Below, in pieces: positions 18,735 to 31,651 of a stretch of DNA of 64,000 nt. The notes under the pieces are model-generated. The model had not been told where the DNA came from and made no database searches. It saw nothing but the letters and a program-made list of their open reading frames with translations. Position 1 is the stretch's first letter; every line of letters starts with the position of its first letter. Location of the stretch: assembly GCA_001931875.2 (NCBI GenBank), contig MSJH02000815.1, forward strand, positions 576,597 to 640,596, in the 5' to 3' direction. The DNA comes from Byssochlamys sp. IMV 00236. Lineage: Eukaryota > Ascomycota > Eurotiomycetes > Eurotiales > Thermoascaceae. The position numbers and the translations under genes are program-made.

Positions 18735-20587
18735 ATGCATCCCCGGAGGATTCCATTTCATTTCCATATTTCCATGCTGTTGTTATTTTTAATTTCTTTT
18801 TTCTCGATTTTCAGTAATGCGAAATCTAAAGGAGATGGTATGTGCTTGGTTATGGAAACCCTTTACCCGACGCTTCTCTTTCGACTTGTGCTGATTATTT
18901 AGTAACATCTTCTCCTAGTCCTAATAGATCTAACTACGACCTGGATCTGGTCGACTTTCTGCACGTGAAAACATCGGAACATGATAACGTATTCAAAGGG
19001 GCAATTCAGCTATTAGAATCCATGAAGTCATCCCCTTCCTGCAACCGGATTGCAGCATCTAAACTTCTCGCATCGTGCAAATCTATTGAGAAAAGCGCAT
19101 CAGACGAGAGGAAACCTACACTCACATCACTAGACCGCGTGAAATCTGTATACGCAGCTAGGCTTGCTCTCTGCGAAATCGCCGAGGCAGGAGCCGCTAT
19201 TCCCTCATCATGTTCACCGTTATATATCTCTTCGTCTCCCAAGAAGGCTGTGTCAGGATCGATATTTGGCCAGCAGTGGGCTACGCCCGATCAGTTAAAT
19301 CCGAGTTCAATGGAATCGTTGGACTCATGTCTCCATGCACTGGAATCGCGACCGCAATGGTGGACCAGCTACAGTAATAGCAGACAGAACGCTGTGATGA
19401 TATGCCAAGCAGCTAGATTTGACATCGAGAAAGAAGAAGTGCTGGAACTACATAGAAGGATAACAGAGAATACTCTACGGTTAAACAATGGGTTACAGGA
19501 CGCTATTCGAAATGCAGCCGCCATGTCTGCTCAGCATAGAGCTTTCATCCTCGCAACAGAATCAATGCAGAGAGATCTTCTTCGCGATATAGAGGAAGCT
19601 GGAGCTTCAACTCTAAGTATATTTCCTAGACTCATCAATGGGATCGAAGCCGCGGTAGGTTCGACTATAACACGCATTATATCATCACTCGGAGGTGTGG
19701 AAAAGGACACGGCCAACTTGCAAAAGGTGAGGCGTGCAGTCATTTGTAAAAATGCAATATCTAAGTCGTACAGGCTGTCCGGGACACTACTCAACAAGTT
19801 AGCCATCTACGAGATGGTCTCCGCGTCACTTATGAGGAAGCTATTGCGAAAAGTGCTGAACTTGCTCGATCACATCAAATGAATGCAGAATCGAATCGAG
19901 AACTCGCGGTATCTATTCAGGCTTCGCTAAAGTCTCTGTTGACTGAGGATGTGGTAAAGTTGTCGGAAAGTCTAGAAGGCTTTGGAGGTTCTATGGTACG
20001 CGATGTTTTCTTTCGTCTAGACTGAGTATACTGATTATGCCTTTAGCAATGGCTTACGGAAGCTCTCTCTTTGATCTACCAGCAGGAGGAGTTGATTCTT
20101 GAGGTATGTTATCAACGTAGTTTACTAGCAGCCGGTTGACCTGTTTTAGCGACTTCACAACTTTCAAGAATCACTGGCGGAATCTGAACTAAAGTCCGAA
20201 AATCTACGCAAAAGTCAGGCATTACAGGCAGAATCTCTCAAAGACCAGACTAAAGCACAGGAAGCACTCCGTGAAAACGTTCGAATCGCACAAGCCTTGC
20301 TTGATCGGGTCGTAACCACCGCTGCAAACCTTCAGGCTACTGTCGAAGAAACAGCGACTGGATTTCAGGGCCTCCCTAGTTTTCCCGGCATGATTGGAGC
20401 TTATTTTCCGTGGACTCTATGCTCGCTTCTTGCTTCTGTGGTCGCTGCGCAGCATCCTAGAATCATTGCTGGTCTTCTCTTCCTCTCTTATGGGAAGTAC
20501 AACCCGACCTCACTCTCTCAGAAAACTGGGCTAACTATTCAGGCAGGCGCTTTCTATATTTTCAGATTCATCAATTGGCATTTATAG
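18735..20587 (+). CDS. kar5: nuclear membrane fusion protein KAR5/Tht1-like, 547 aa
   Basis: I assemble five exons: 18735-18837, 18903-19726, 19774-19995, 20047-20103 and 20150-20587. Introns are 65, 47, 51 and 46 nt. The product starts MHPRRIPFHFHI and has a hydrophobic signal peptide (LLLFLISFFSIFSNA). A Cys-containing lumenal domain follows, with the family-typical beginning NYDLDLVDFLHVKTSEHDNV. It then has long coiled coils (residues about 230-460) and a C-terminal hydrophobic segment (WTLCSLLASVVAAQHPRIIA). This is the layout of Kar5/Tht1/Brambleberry, ER and nuclear-envelope proteins needed for nuclear fusion after mating. The C-terminal 30 residues may be wrong if a further intron exists. 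The gene is unlikely to be expressed outside sexual development; that is family knowledge. Confidence 0.8.
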
Positions 20588-21757
20588 TTTATGTTCTTAT
20601 TTAACGCCCTGATAACTCCTCTCATCCGCAGTAATTTCTGCCTTGTTCGATGGGCATTGGTAAATTCAGGCGATTCAGATTCTTTATCAACCAACGCCTT
20701 GTCTCTTTCTCCAAGTCTCAGTGGTCTCTTTTTTTCCACTTGAAGCATGATGCCCATGTTGTTATCGGTTTGACATTGTCTAACCGTGGTGGGGCTTTAT
20801 CTCTGTTTTTATTTATTCTTTCCCTTCTGCCAACTATGCTATATGTTATTTGGAGCTTTATATTCCAGCAGTTGCGATGTATACTTCCCGCTCATCGATA
20901 TCACTTAGCTTAGTTGATTAAAATCAGATTTATTATATGCTATCACTGTCACACAAAACAGATGGGATGAGCCCTCAATTACCATGCAGTATAATCGACG
21001 TTCAATGTTTTTGACGTTTATTGATCCTGCAAATCATAGTGGCAGAAATTCCCTGACATAAGTAATGCGGAGACAGGCGGTGGCAGCCGGCAAAACCAGA
21101 GCATATCAACAAAGGATGGCAGAATATAGTAGCAGAAACCTTTAATATACATGTATAAGAGACGTTTTATGGCTATTTCTGGGTTTCGGATGTACTGAAC
21201 AAAGATCTTGAAGAGCGAAACTATTACTTAGACGAAGCTATGGGCACACAGTGTCCGTGTTATTACCGCCGACTCCCAGACCGCCCTAGAGACTGTACCA
21301 CTCCACTTCCAGCCCTGCGGTTTTTGAAATACAGCTGTAATGCAAGGCATCTCCTTCCTCTGTTACTGCGTCATTCTTATCATGTCTTGGGCCCTGTAGG
21401 TGTCTATTAATTCTATCTACAATTATTGACCTGGTGAAGAGCACTCTTGTTTTCCAACTAGAAAGCTGCTTGATGTACCGTCAGGCTCTCCACTCTCTTA
21501 GCTGAACCCAGGCGCGCGAACCCCGCTGAAAGCGTTTATGCCCTTCCATCCCCGCTGCAGTGGGACTTAGTGAGCTTTCTACAAAGAAACAATATCCCAT
21601 TGATACCCAAAGTTGAAATCGCTTTCTGCTCTCATTTCTGCTAGTTCGCACACTACCTTAATCGTGTCAACAAGCGCTTCCTTCTCCGCGCTTCGACGAA
21701 GATCCTACTGCATAGCCGATTCGCAAATTCCGTCTGCGCAAATCACAATCTCCAAAA
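20588..21757. other. intergenic between KAR5 and the RGG-protein gene
   Basis: The first part contains a plus-strand frame (20650-20913) with one hydrophobic stretch that could be either a chance frame or a last exon of KAR5; neither can be shown. The last 200 bases are pyrimidine-rich and probably form the leader of the next gene. No RNA gene or repeat was recognised. Confidence 0.4.
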
Positions 21758-23024
21758 ATGGACGACCACAATCCGGACATGGAAGTTGTCGATGAGTTCG
21801 CGCAGACGCGTGGCGCGGATGACCTTTTCGATGATGAGATTATACCAGTTTCTGCAGAAGAACAAGCGCAGACAGTTACGGTGGAAGAGGCAATAGAGGA
21901 TGGACCCGCGAAGCGCGAAAGCGATATACAGGCAAAAGAAGGAACCTCTCCTCTGAGGCCCCGTGGCGGCGAAAGAGGAAGAGGGAGAGGGCGAGGGAGA
22001 GGTGGGCGTGGTGCTAAAGCCTTTCACGATCGAGGTTCAGCGCGCGCGGAGACTCATGCAAAGAACAAACCGGGCGAGAAAGCGGCAGATGGGTCTGGCA
22101 AGGAAATAGACGAGACAGCCGAAGGTACACAGGATGACAAGTCTGCCGAGGGAAAGGAGAAAGCTGAAAGCGAAGGATCTACTGGAAAGCCTTCAGATGG
22201 CCCCCGCGTTCAAGCTGTCCGGGGTGATAGAAGTGGCACAGGAGGAATCCGAAAGGTATGCAGCCTTGCCCTATATTTTTTCTTCTTCTTTTGACTCGCC
22301 ATCACTCACCTCTTTCCAGCCGAAATTGACGGAAGACGAACTTTCTGCACGCATTGCAGCTGCAAAATTGCATGCCGCCAAGATCGCCGCTGCCCACGCT
22401 CGCGCTGAAGCTGACCAAGCATCATTCCAAGAACGCGAGAAGGTTGCAGAAGAGAAAAGACGCCAGGAGTTCCAGAACCGCCGTGCGATGGACAATGAAC
22501 GCGAACGGAATAGGCTACGAAAACTTGGCGCTCAGACAGGTCGTGAATGGGATTCTACCAAGGGGGAAGAGGACTATAACCCTCGTGGGGGCGGCAGCCA
22601 GTATCGCAGAGGAATGCATGGTGGTGTTTCAGGATACACGCGGCATACCCACGAAAACGGCTCAGATAGCGGAGATAGCCACAGAGGCGGCCGCGGTCGT
22701 GGTGGCAGAGGTGGTCGTGGTCGAGGCCAGCGCGGTGGTAGAGGAGATCATTTGGCATCTAATGGTCACGACCACACTGCAACGACAATAAACGCTACTA
22801 CATCATCCGCACCGGTGATTAACAATGACAACGAATTCCCAGCCCTCCCCGGCAGTTCAACAAAAGAGCAAGGTCCAGGGCCTACTATCGTCACCGGTTC
22901 TACATCCCCCGGAGACGCCCTTTCTGGGGGAACCAAATCGCCATCAGCGCTCTCACCATTGACACCGTCTGGCGGCGGATCCTGGGCAGAGCAGGTCGAA
23001 TCGAGTGGAGCAGCCAAGGCCTAA
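21758..23024 (+). CDS. RGG/RG-rich probable RNA-binding protein, 400 aa
   Basis: There are two exons, 21758-22255 and 22320-23024, with a 64-nt intron in phase 0. The N-terminus is acidic (FDDEIIPVSAEEQ), followed by a first RG block (RGRGRGRGGRG at about residue 75). The start of the second exon encodes a charged helix of about 85 residues (LTEDELSARIAAAKLHAAKI and on to RRAMDNERERNRLRKLG). A second, longer RGG block follows at about residue 305, and then NNDNEFPALPG, a PAM2-like or eIF4-type short motif. The C-terminus ends in SWAEQVESSG. RG tracts are targets of arginine methyltransferases and bind RNA. The layout resembles Stm1/SERBP1-like or translation-associated proteins, but I cannot assign an ortholog. 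Confidence 0.8.
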
Positions 23025-23858
23025 ACACGATTGACCGTTTCTTCGAGTTCCGTACTCTCTGCCGTGTGAATGCGATGAGGGTTATCCCATGACACCATTA
23101 TACATGATATCCTTTTTGTTTTTGTTTTGTTTTCTTCTCTCTTGTGCGAGCATTGCTTGCATTGTTAATTTCTATACAAGAAGTTGTCGCTCTAGAGTGC
23201 TTATACTTTGACCTTGCTGGGGGGATTCTCCTTCCAGTTGTCCTTGGATTCTGCAACGCTTGTTTTTCCATTGCCATACTGTTTTACGCTCACGAAGAAA
23301 ACATGTGAATACGTATTGACGCTACTTCGATGTTCAAAGCTCGATGTTGACGATTCTGGGAATGATGTTGATGACTAAGCCAGCTGTACCAATGGCAAAC
23401 GAAGTGAACCAGGCTGTGTTCATGATGATCTCATAATGCATCCCTGCCAGGGTTATCATGTCTATCTTTCCGTAGAATAGAATAATATATAAACTGGAAA
23501 AGTCCGTTTGATTTACGCTACTTGCTATACTTAAGGTAGCTGAAACTCCGGGTCTATTGCCGTTGACAGTGAACTATAAACCGCAGGTAAGGTCACCTTC
23601 CGCATTTGGTGTTCGATTCAAGTATACACATGCTCCCGGACAACCACCAGAGCCACCTAGAATTAAATCGATTTATTTCCCCAAGAATAAATGACACGTC
23701 GATCAATTTCCAGTTGAATAACACAATGAATAACAATATCAAGAGTGACGCTAACATGATTCGTATCCATTCAACAGTGATTGAACCTGAGTTATATCTC
23801 TTCCTTACACAAAGGCTATCTTGCAATAAACACAACATCAACGCTCAAAAAAAAAAAA
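23025..23858. other. intergenic upstream of the small Gly-rich gene
   Basis: A 3' UTR-like T-rich stretch follows the RGG gene. The 200 bases before 23859 are AT-rich and end in a run of 13 A residues directly at the start codon of the next gene. No other feature was recognised. Confidence 0.45.
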
Positions 23859-24471
23859 ATGTCAAGCCCATACTCTAACGAAGGTGCTTCGAACCACCCC
23901 ACTACAGGATCGCGCGGCGGTGCCAGCGCGATCCCTACTCCCGCCAACAATACCGGTGGCGGATCTGGCTGGGGCGACAAAGGTATGAAGAAAGGCGGCG
24001 GAGGCGGCGCAGGTGGAGTGAACCTTGGCGGCGAGGGTATCGGTCATCATCAGGTATGTGAATGTCTTGTTATGTTATATGCAATCCATGCTAGTGTCGA
24101 TTCTGTCGAAGAGAGATGAAAAGCTAATACGTTCGATGGGATTGCGTAGACACCCAACCCAGCAGCGTCCTTCGGAAACTTCCTCGGACTCCAGGACCAG
24201 AAAGAGGCTGCTCACAATAACTTCGAGCAAAAATTTGAACACGCTGCTGGAATTGAGCCTCCGAGGACGTTGGATGGTGAACCGACCTGCGAGAGTGAGG
24301 ACCATAGTTTCGCCAACCATAAACCCGGATGTCCGGAGACCATGCCGGGGTGGAATAAGGTGAAGGACGCTTATAACAGGTGAGTTGTGAACTGCCGGGA
24401 TAGTTTTGGAGTTGCTGAGTTAAATAAGGTGCTAATGATCTGTGTGATGTAGTGCTACCAAGAGCTTGTAG
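23859..24471 (+). CDS. small glycine-rich protein of unknown function, 147 aa
   Basis: There are three exons, 23859-24053, 24150-24379 and 24453-24471. Introns are 96 and 73 nt, and the last exon holds only six codons and one base. The start ATG lies at the end of an A-run. The N-terminal half is Gly/Ser-rich (GWGDKGMKKGGGGGAGGVNL). The second half is ordinary sequence with an acidic helix (QKEAAHNNFEQKFEHAAGIE), two Cys residues and PETMPGWNKVKDAYNSATKSL-like ending. There is no signal peptide. Exon continuity and good splice sites argue that it is real. I do not recognise the family. Confidence 0.65.
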
Positions 24472-24710
24472 ATGTGAAGGGGAGAGCGCAAAGGCCATGA
24501 TGATACTACTTATGATGACATTTGTCGAGGCTTGATTTTCTTTAATTGGAATTTTGACGTGAGGCGTAGTCTGGCGATATATTTTGATTCTATGTACAAA
24601 TAATGATGTATGATGGCTTAATAAATTGCATGTTAAAACATTTAATTGGGATTTCAAGTATTGTACATCTAGAATGTCTTAGCGTACGGGGCCTTTGTAG
24701 ACCGTATTAT

Positions 24711-26611
24711 TTATTCCACCTTGACAGCCTTTCCGCTCAGTTTATCTTTGAGAGCAATAATCTTCCCGCGAAGCCTCGACTTCAGGGTACCTGAAGTGAG
24801 TGCAGCCACCTCGTCTAGTGCCACGAAGCGACGAACCAACAAGTTGAATATGCTTCCAAATGCGAGGGCCATAACTGTACTTGTAAGAATGATGACATTA
24901 TAGGGCATGCTGAAATCAGGGGTGGGCAGAGGAAGAAGGAGGCTAGTCGTGCGGATATATACTGGCGATCCGGTAGAACTGTCCTTGAGCTTAATCACCG
25001 CTGGGGCAACGTTGAAGCCACGATTGGCATCTGGCGGATACTCAGTATATCGAAGAATTGCCTTTTCGAAGTCGTAGATCAAAGTGACAGTCGAAGCGGC
25101 GGGAACACTTAAAGCGAGCTCTAGCTGAGTGCCTCTTTCTCTGTCAACGGCGGGTCGGTAGAAGATATCCTTGACGATCTCAGAGACTGGAACATGTCTT
25201 TGAATGCCATCTTTCCCTGCAATCCTCGCCTGCAGTGTGTGCAGATAGGGGCGCATAAACCAGGGAAGGCTCTCGAAATAAATGAAATCCACGGTCTCTG
25301 TTTCGGACGGATTGGTCAAGATGGTCCGCATACCGCCACGCTCCTGGCCGTGGCCAATTATCGTCCTTTCCACGTGCAGACGAGGTTGTTCCAGCGGCAT
25401 CTTGGTCTGAAGTTCTTGTTCTGGAAGAACTAGGTCGAAAGGATTGGAGCTAAGCAAGGTATAACTCCGAGAAAACCCTTCGGGGTCCCTTGATTCAAAT
25501 GCCCCTGCGGTGATATAAACCTCCCTCTCATGCGGTGCGTTGATGCGAATCGTCTCTGAACCGGGACCCGAATCGTCTGTAAGAGGGCAAGCACCCTTCA
25601 CATTTCGACCAAATATTTCAGTCAGACTCCAACCCTTTTCCGTACCCTTTTCCAGCGGGTAACATGTATCTTGAGAATTGTACTGCTTGGAAGGATCGCA
25701 GGCAAGCTGTTCCACAGGGACCGGACGAGGAATCGGATTGTCTTCAAAGGTTAGAACATTGAGCAAAATTAACGACAGGTAGATTCAGTATCTTACCTCG
25801 TGGTCTCTTCGATCTATCAATGTCAAGAACCATGTCAACGGTCTGCTCAATCTCGATGAGACACTCGCTTTGATCCTTTGGACAGACGGGTCGCACGTCG
25901 ATAGACATGCTCTGCCATGACGCATCGAATAGTTTGTGTCCATCGAGCAAACTCGATACACCTGCTTTGCCCTTACATGGGAGCAGCTTTAGGAACGGTG
26001 TAAGGTTCTCCGTACATACTACCTCTCCGGGGAGCACCCCGTGTAAGAGGTGAAGCTGGCTGGAGGATTTATGATCACCAGCCTGCTCGAAAGAGACAAC
26101 GGGTCGAGTTGTACGTGTAGAATCAATGAAGTTCAATGACGCGCAGAACAAACCGGACAAGGACTGTGTCAACGTAATCCATTTCGCGAAGGCCCTGGAT
26201 AGAGTTAGCATCCTTACTCTCCTGGCAGACAGTAGCTGGAGAATTTTCATACTTCTCTTCTGTCGGAGCATCTATCCATGCCCATATTTCCACTCCAGTT
26301 GCTCCTTCCTTCACGCCATTCCACGGCCTTGTGCCCCAGCTCTCCGCGTCCCAGCGACCCGTTGTAAAGCGAAGATGGAGCTCTTCGGCGTTCGCATGCT
26401 GCAGGATCTGACCTAACGAGCGCGGGAAATATCGAAAGTTTTGTTGCTTGAACGATTCGAGTGATGCATTGCTTCTGAAATTAAATGAGGCTAGCAGCGA
26501 CGAGGAGGGAAGAGGCGTAAGCTCGAGCCGTTCATGGTAATCTGACGCCGCGGATATTGAACAGAACAGCGACGCCAAAAGGATGCGGAGAAGGAAAGAA
26601 AGCGAAGTCAT
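24711..26611 (-). CDS. gpi16: GPI transamidase component GPI16 (PIG-T), 595 aa
   Basis: There are three exons, 26611-26253, 26194-25797 and 25741-24711. I start at ATG 26611 (MTSLSFLLRILLASLFCSIS), which gives a clean signal peptide; the frame extends further upstream only through a TTG. Family landmarks are an early YHERLELTPLPSSSLLASFN, the conserved GVLPGEVVCTENLTPFLKLL with PCKGKAG, and ERTIIGHGQERGGMRT. The WFMRPYLHTL strand and a single membrane span near the C-terminus (YNVIILTSTVMALAFGSIF) complete the match. The protein is an ER-membrane subunit of the complex that attaches GPI anchors; its yeast partner Gpi8 is bound through a disulfide. It is divergent from LUC7 across 534 bp. Confidence 0.95.
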
Positions 26612-27145
26612 ACCGGCATGCTTGGTAAAGGACAAACTCCTAGGCCAAGCAGCTGGTCTGCCACGGTATCTGGCAGCAAGGAAGAACTTGGTACCGTTTT
26701 CTATCAGCTCCAGGCCCTTTATGTCCCTTTATGATGCTGCCATGTTGGAGATGCGCTACGGAGGCCGGGGTCGCAGTCCCGATCGGGTTTAGCCCAAACA
26801 CTCCGCAAAATGCACATAGTTGAGATCGACGCACGCTTTTACTGTACGAACTTCTTTATTGATTTATCTCATACAATTACTCACACCAGAGATACAAGTG
26901 GAAAAAATATTCAGAAGCCCATTACTTACTGTCCTATGTATGAGCAACGGTGCCTGGGAGCGCATATTGCCTCTCCGCATGGATGTGATTGGTCCAGGAG
27001 CCGCAACCGCCACTAGCGCCACTCCGCTCCATCTGTCGCATCAAAAAGAATCGCGAGGGAGCTCCAACAGCTCTAGCATCAGGCCACTACAGCTTGTGAA
27101 GGAGAGGAAACCCTTGCTTTCAGAGCGCCAGTAAATTTATTCAGG
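26612..27145. promoter_or_regulatory. divergent promoter region GPI16 / LUC7
   Basis: This is a 534-bp head-to-head spacer. Plus-strand frames near 26810-27134 are unsupported. No paired regulatory motif stood out. Confidence 0.4.
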
Positions 27146-28135
27146 ATGGCGGCTGAACAAAGAAAACTGCTCGAGCAGCTTATGGGAGGTTAGTGTCCCC
27201 AGGTCCACCCTCGCGCAATCTGAAAGGCATCAACTGACAAGTCCGTAGCGGACCAGCTCATGGGCACAGGTGCTGGGTCCCGTAATTCTCAGCTCTCCAT
27301 CACCGACCCGAAAGTCTGTCGGTCCTATCTCGTCGGAACCTGTCCGCACGATCAATTCACGAACACGAAGCAAGACCTTGGACCATGTCCTAAGGTTCAC
27401 AGCGAAGGGTTGAAGGCCGAGTACGAGGCTGCGTCACCAAGTGAGAAGGCCAAGTGGGGTTTTGAATTCGACTACATGCGCGATATGCAGAAGTATATAG
27501 AGGAATGCGATCGCAGGATCGACACGGCTCAGAAGAGACTTGAAAAGACCCCAGACGAGATTCGACAGACGAACAACTTGGTAAGTCGCATAGTGCCCGC
27601 AGCAGAGCTGTAGATAAGGGAATAGAGCTAACGAGTTCTTTTTCGTTTCTGATTCTAGCTGAAACAAATATCTGATCTCACCAAGACCATCAACACCGGT
27701 CTTCTCGAGATTTCTGTCCTCGGTGAGACGGGCTCTGTCGCCATGGCCCTGAACGAACTCCACAAGATTCGCACTGCCAAACACCAGAAGGAAACGTTCG
27801 AGCGTGAACTCAAGACTCTCTCAGATACCTCTGGCCCGTCCGGCCATCAGAAACTGCAGGTGTGTGATGTATGTGGAGCATATCTGAGTCGACTGGATAA
27901 CGATCGCCGTCTGGCGGATCATTTTTACGGAAAGATGCACATGGGATACTCCGATATGCGCAAGACATATAAGAAGCTCAGTGAGGAGCTCAAGGGCCGA
28001 CCGCCGCCTGTTAGACACGATGAGGATGACGCAGGCTGGGGTGGACGTGGAGGTGGCAGAGGGCCTCGATATGGTGGAGGCGGCGGATATAGGGGGTACA
28101 ACAAGCGTGGCGGAGGCGGTTATGGGCGGTGGTAA
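27146..28135 (+). CDS. luc7: U1 snRNP component LUC7, 283 aa
   Basis: There are three exons, 27146-27188, 27249-27580 and 27659-28135, with introns of 60 and 78 nt. The protein starts MAAEQRKLLEQLMGADQLMG, the conserved Luc7 N-terminus. It has a CCCH finger (Cys38, Cys46, Cys61, His65) and, after a coiled-coil linker, a C2H2 finger (Cys194, Cys197, His213, His219). The C-terminus is Gly/Arg-rich (about residues 245-283). Luc7 stabilises pairing between U1 snRNA and the 5' splice site and thereby shapes splice-site choice. In this intron-rich gene set with some weak donors, it is a housekeeping splicing factor. All zinc ligands are intact. Confidence 0.96.
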
Positions 28136-28869
28136 TCTTCGCGTTCTTACGGAGTTGTCTTTGCATAGCGTGGGCGTTCTGCGTGCCTTTTTTCTAGGTC
28201 TACTCGCCGTATATTATCTAAAACTACGACTTTGTTAATACGCATGAGTGATAGTGGATGTAGTGTAATGGGATCAGTTTGAATAGTGGATACTGAAAAA
28301 TAACTTCTTCTTTTACTATACAATGTCTGCAGTTTAAACCGACTCGCCATTATGACTACTAAGGGCACCAGGGAGATGAAAGTCCTCATGCGAGGAAAGG
28401 CTGGATTCCATATCATTAATACTCAGATGCACAGCAAGATAGTAATGACAACGCCATTCACCTTCCCACCCAGGTATGTACACCATGAGAGATACATCGC
28501 TGGCGGAGTGGAAATAGCCCCAGGAAATGTCCTGGGCTAGAAAACTCGGTCCACCTCAGCACAGGATAGAGGTTCGTAATTTTTGGTCGCAGAACCCGAG
28601 ATACAAGAGATCAAATACAATAGCATAAACACTTCGAGGACCAGTTACCGAATTCAGTGGACGACCGGGCTTCATGAAGAAAGAAAATAGATCCAGGATT
28701 TGGGTATGGAGTAGAATGCCCCCGTTAACAGAATATGAGAATCAAATAAGCAAAGAAACAACACAAAACCAGTTGGTATTCATGGTCCAGAGCAGAAACA
28801 TAAGTGTAAGAAGTTGGTGAACAGAAGTCGTAGGGGTACACGCAAAAGGATCAGATGAATGGATCCGCG
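28136..28869. other. intergenic between convergent LUC7 and BYE1
   Basis: These are 3' flanks of two convergent genes. No gene, RNA or repeat was recognised. Confidence 0.5.
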
Positions 28870-31651
28870 TTATCCTGCTCTCTGCAGCTGTCCACCAGTC
28901 GTAGCCTTGTAAAGCTCTTGCGTCAACAGATTGTAGTCATTGGCAGCAGCTGGCACCCTCAGGAGAATATCTCGTACAGTACTCAGCTGTGACATGTCAG
29001 CGTTTGGTGCTCTCTGTAGCAGCTGCTCGATCGCTGGAGCCTTTGCTTGAGGGCCAAGGAGCTGGGCCGCGGCAAGAGCACCAGTCAGCTGCATGTGGTG
29101 AGGCTGTGGAGGATGATACTGCTGCTCTCGCGCAGCTAGATACGACTGCTGCAAATGCTGCTGAGCAGGATCAATTGGAACATTATGAACAGGCATGTTT
29201 CCCACATACGCCGACTGGGGAGGTGGAGAGATATGAGACCCTGGCACAGCAGCAGCGGGCACAGTGTGAGACTGTTGCGGCGTGGCCGACGTAGATGTTA
29301 AAGGGCTTGCAATACTCATGGGAGGTTCCTGGCTCGGCCGATAATGAGCTGGTTGAGCTGAAGGTGTATTGTTGCTGGAATCGCCTGTCTTGACCACAAA
29401 GACCACTAGAAGCATCCTCTCCAGAGTAGGTTCTTCAAGTGTATTGTTCTCCAAGAGCTCGATAAACTCAGGCTTCTTCGTTGACCCGGCTTCGATGGGC
29501 ACTATATACGTATCTTTGACTGAAGGGAGTGGGTGTTTCCCGATGACACCGTATCTTTTGCGGTCCGCAAAATAGTTGAAGAGTTTGTCGAACCCAGCAC
29601 GATCTGCCGGAAATTCAGGGGCAGAGATCGAAATAACTGTAACATCCGTCGACGTACTGAACCTCAAACCACAGAGGTAATTGCTGGCAAGCTGGATATC
29701 TATCCGACCATCGATCAAGAGGGTCGACGGAGCAAGCTGGCTCCATGGGATCCTGCCACTGAGGTCTGCTCCTCCAACATGCTTTGCAGACGCTGAAAAC
29801 TCAGCAACAGGATTCATCACAACCCTCCCGCGCCAGATCAGACCGTCATCATGGAAGTCCTTCGGCGAGTAAGGGGGAGACTCCGCCTCCTCGTCCTTGA
29901 GCAGTTGGTCGATTTCTGCATCTGCCTGCACTCTTCCTCCGGTAACAGGCTCACGTATGTTCACAGGCACCTCGGGGAAGACCTGATCATGAGTGGTACC
30001 GCCAGGTGACCGAACAGGCTGCCAGGTGTGCTGGTCCCCGTCAATGTCTTTATCCCCGGCACCTGTATTGATATGGTGAAGACGAGCAGAGCCATGCTGA
30101 TGTTGTACATTAGGGCTAGCTGGGCTATGTCTCTGGTTGTCATCGGAATCGTCGACTGGACGAGTGGGAGCCTTTGAAAAGATGGACTCAGATGCCACGT
30201 TCTGGTTGTCGTCTTCGATGATTTCCTCCCCTTTGTGGGTGCGTCTTATCCGTGGCCCTTGCTCTTGTACGATGATGTGCTGCTTTTCGGCCTCCCTCTT
30301 GATCTCAGCATCTTTCTGCTGGAGCTCCTCACTTGCCATATCCTGTGAACTCATCTTTGATAGTGCCTCGGGGGAAAGACTACCTACGAGCAGACGATCC
30401 CGCAGAGAAGGATTCTTCTTTACGTTGAACAGGATCGTCCGTAGTTGTAACTTATATGGCTCGCTCGGTTCTCCTGACCCCCCGCAAATATTCTGATACA
30501 TGGCATTCTCGATAGCAAGACCGAGCTGCCGCCCAACATCCTCGGCTGATTTCTCGGCTGGGAGCTGGAAAGAACCACGCTTCAGAGCTTCAGGAATTTG
30601 ATCTACAAAGAGCTTGACTAGGGCGCTCGCAACACTCCTGCGAGCTGGGTTCGCAATCTCTTCAGGGGTCCCGACCGTACCTGGTGCGGCCTTCTCTTCG
30701 ACTGGAGCTTGCTGCGGAGGGCTCGCAGCAGTATTCGGATTTTGCCCACGGCCTGGTGTCACTCGCCCGTTGTGATCTGCATCCGGTTTGCTCTGAGACG
30801 ACAGCCGTCGTTGCTTGGACTTTGATTCCTGTTTCATGGTTGTTAGTTATCTTATCCACAAAAGGAGTGGTCTTGCAAGACTTACCACCTCAAGTTCTGT
30901 GGCTTCTTGATTCTCTTCGAACTTGCGCTTCTGGCCGCTATTCTGAAGGGTTTCGGACGTCGCTCCATTCTTCTGATCATGTACGGGCGTCGCGGCTGGA
31001 GCTGGAGTCGGGGTGGCCGTTGTGGCAGACGGGAGTTCAACGCTCACCTCAGACTTTACATCGCTTGGGCGAGCCTTCTTGCCTCCTTTCTTGCCTTTCT
31101 TCCGCCGTGTTTTCTTCTCTTCGGCCTGTTGTTGTCTTATCTTGGCAGCCTCCTCCCAAGGCTTCTCGCCACGAGCAATCTTATCCAGAAGGACTTTGTG
31201 GTTCTCGGGTTTGCATTGTTCACAGAAGTATTCCGCCGGCTCTTCTCCTTTCGCGAAAGTGAGACCCATACAATCATTGTGCTGCCATGCTGAACACTTG
31301 TCACAACATATCATATCACGTTCCACGTCTTCCTCCTCCTCATATTCACCACAGATGCACCGGATGATTTCTTCCTCCTCGCTCGGTGCCGGGGTAGGTT
31401 CGGCCGAGGGTTTGGGAGGTTTATCCTTAGACTGAGATTTGGCCTTTGGTTTCTTTGTTGGAACATCCGGCGTTAAATCGAGGTTCTTGTGCTGGCCCTT
31501 TGTGGCCCGTCCGGAGCGTCGAGGTTCATCTGGTTTGTGGTTAGCTGCGTGCTCGTGTCTCAAAATCAGGGGATATCGCCAGAACGCCACCGCTCGCACG
31601 AGGGAGTTCTATGATCCCTTGGACTCGGGTATCTAATAGCTTACCAGCCAT
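28870..31651 (-). CDS. bye1: BYE1-type transcription factor: PHD finger, TFIIS-like and SPOC domains, 869 aa
   Basis: There are three exons, 31651-31645, 31529-30886 and 30828-28870. The first exon holds only seven bases (ATG GCT G), and splicing gives MADEPRRSGRATKGQHKNLD. A C4HC3 PHD finger has all ligands (Cys60, Cys62, Cys78, Cys81, His86, Cys89, Cys105, Cys108), and the WQHNDCMG core suggests binding to methylated H3K4. A TFIIS central-like domain spans about residues 278-394 (ARRSVASALVKLFVDQ and LRTILFNVKKNPSLRDRLL). A SPOC domain follows at about 550-700 (LIWRGRVVMNP and DRKRYGVIGKHPLP). The tail is Gln/Pro/Ala-rich. Yeast Bye1 binds RNA polymerase II at early transcribed chromatin. 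It is head to head with the CCDC16-like gene. Confidence 0.93.

Noticed and set aside
20650..20913. 88-codon frame after KAR5 with a hydrophobic stretch
   Set aside because: It could be a last KAR5 exon, but no convincing donor-acceptor pair joins it in frame.
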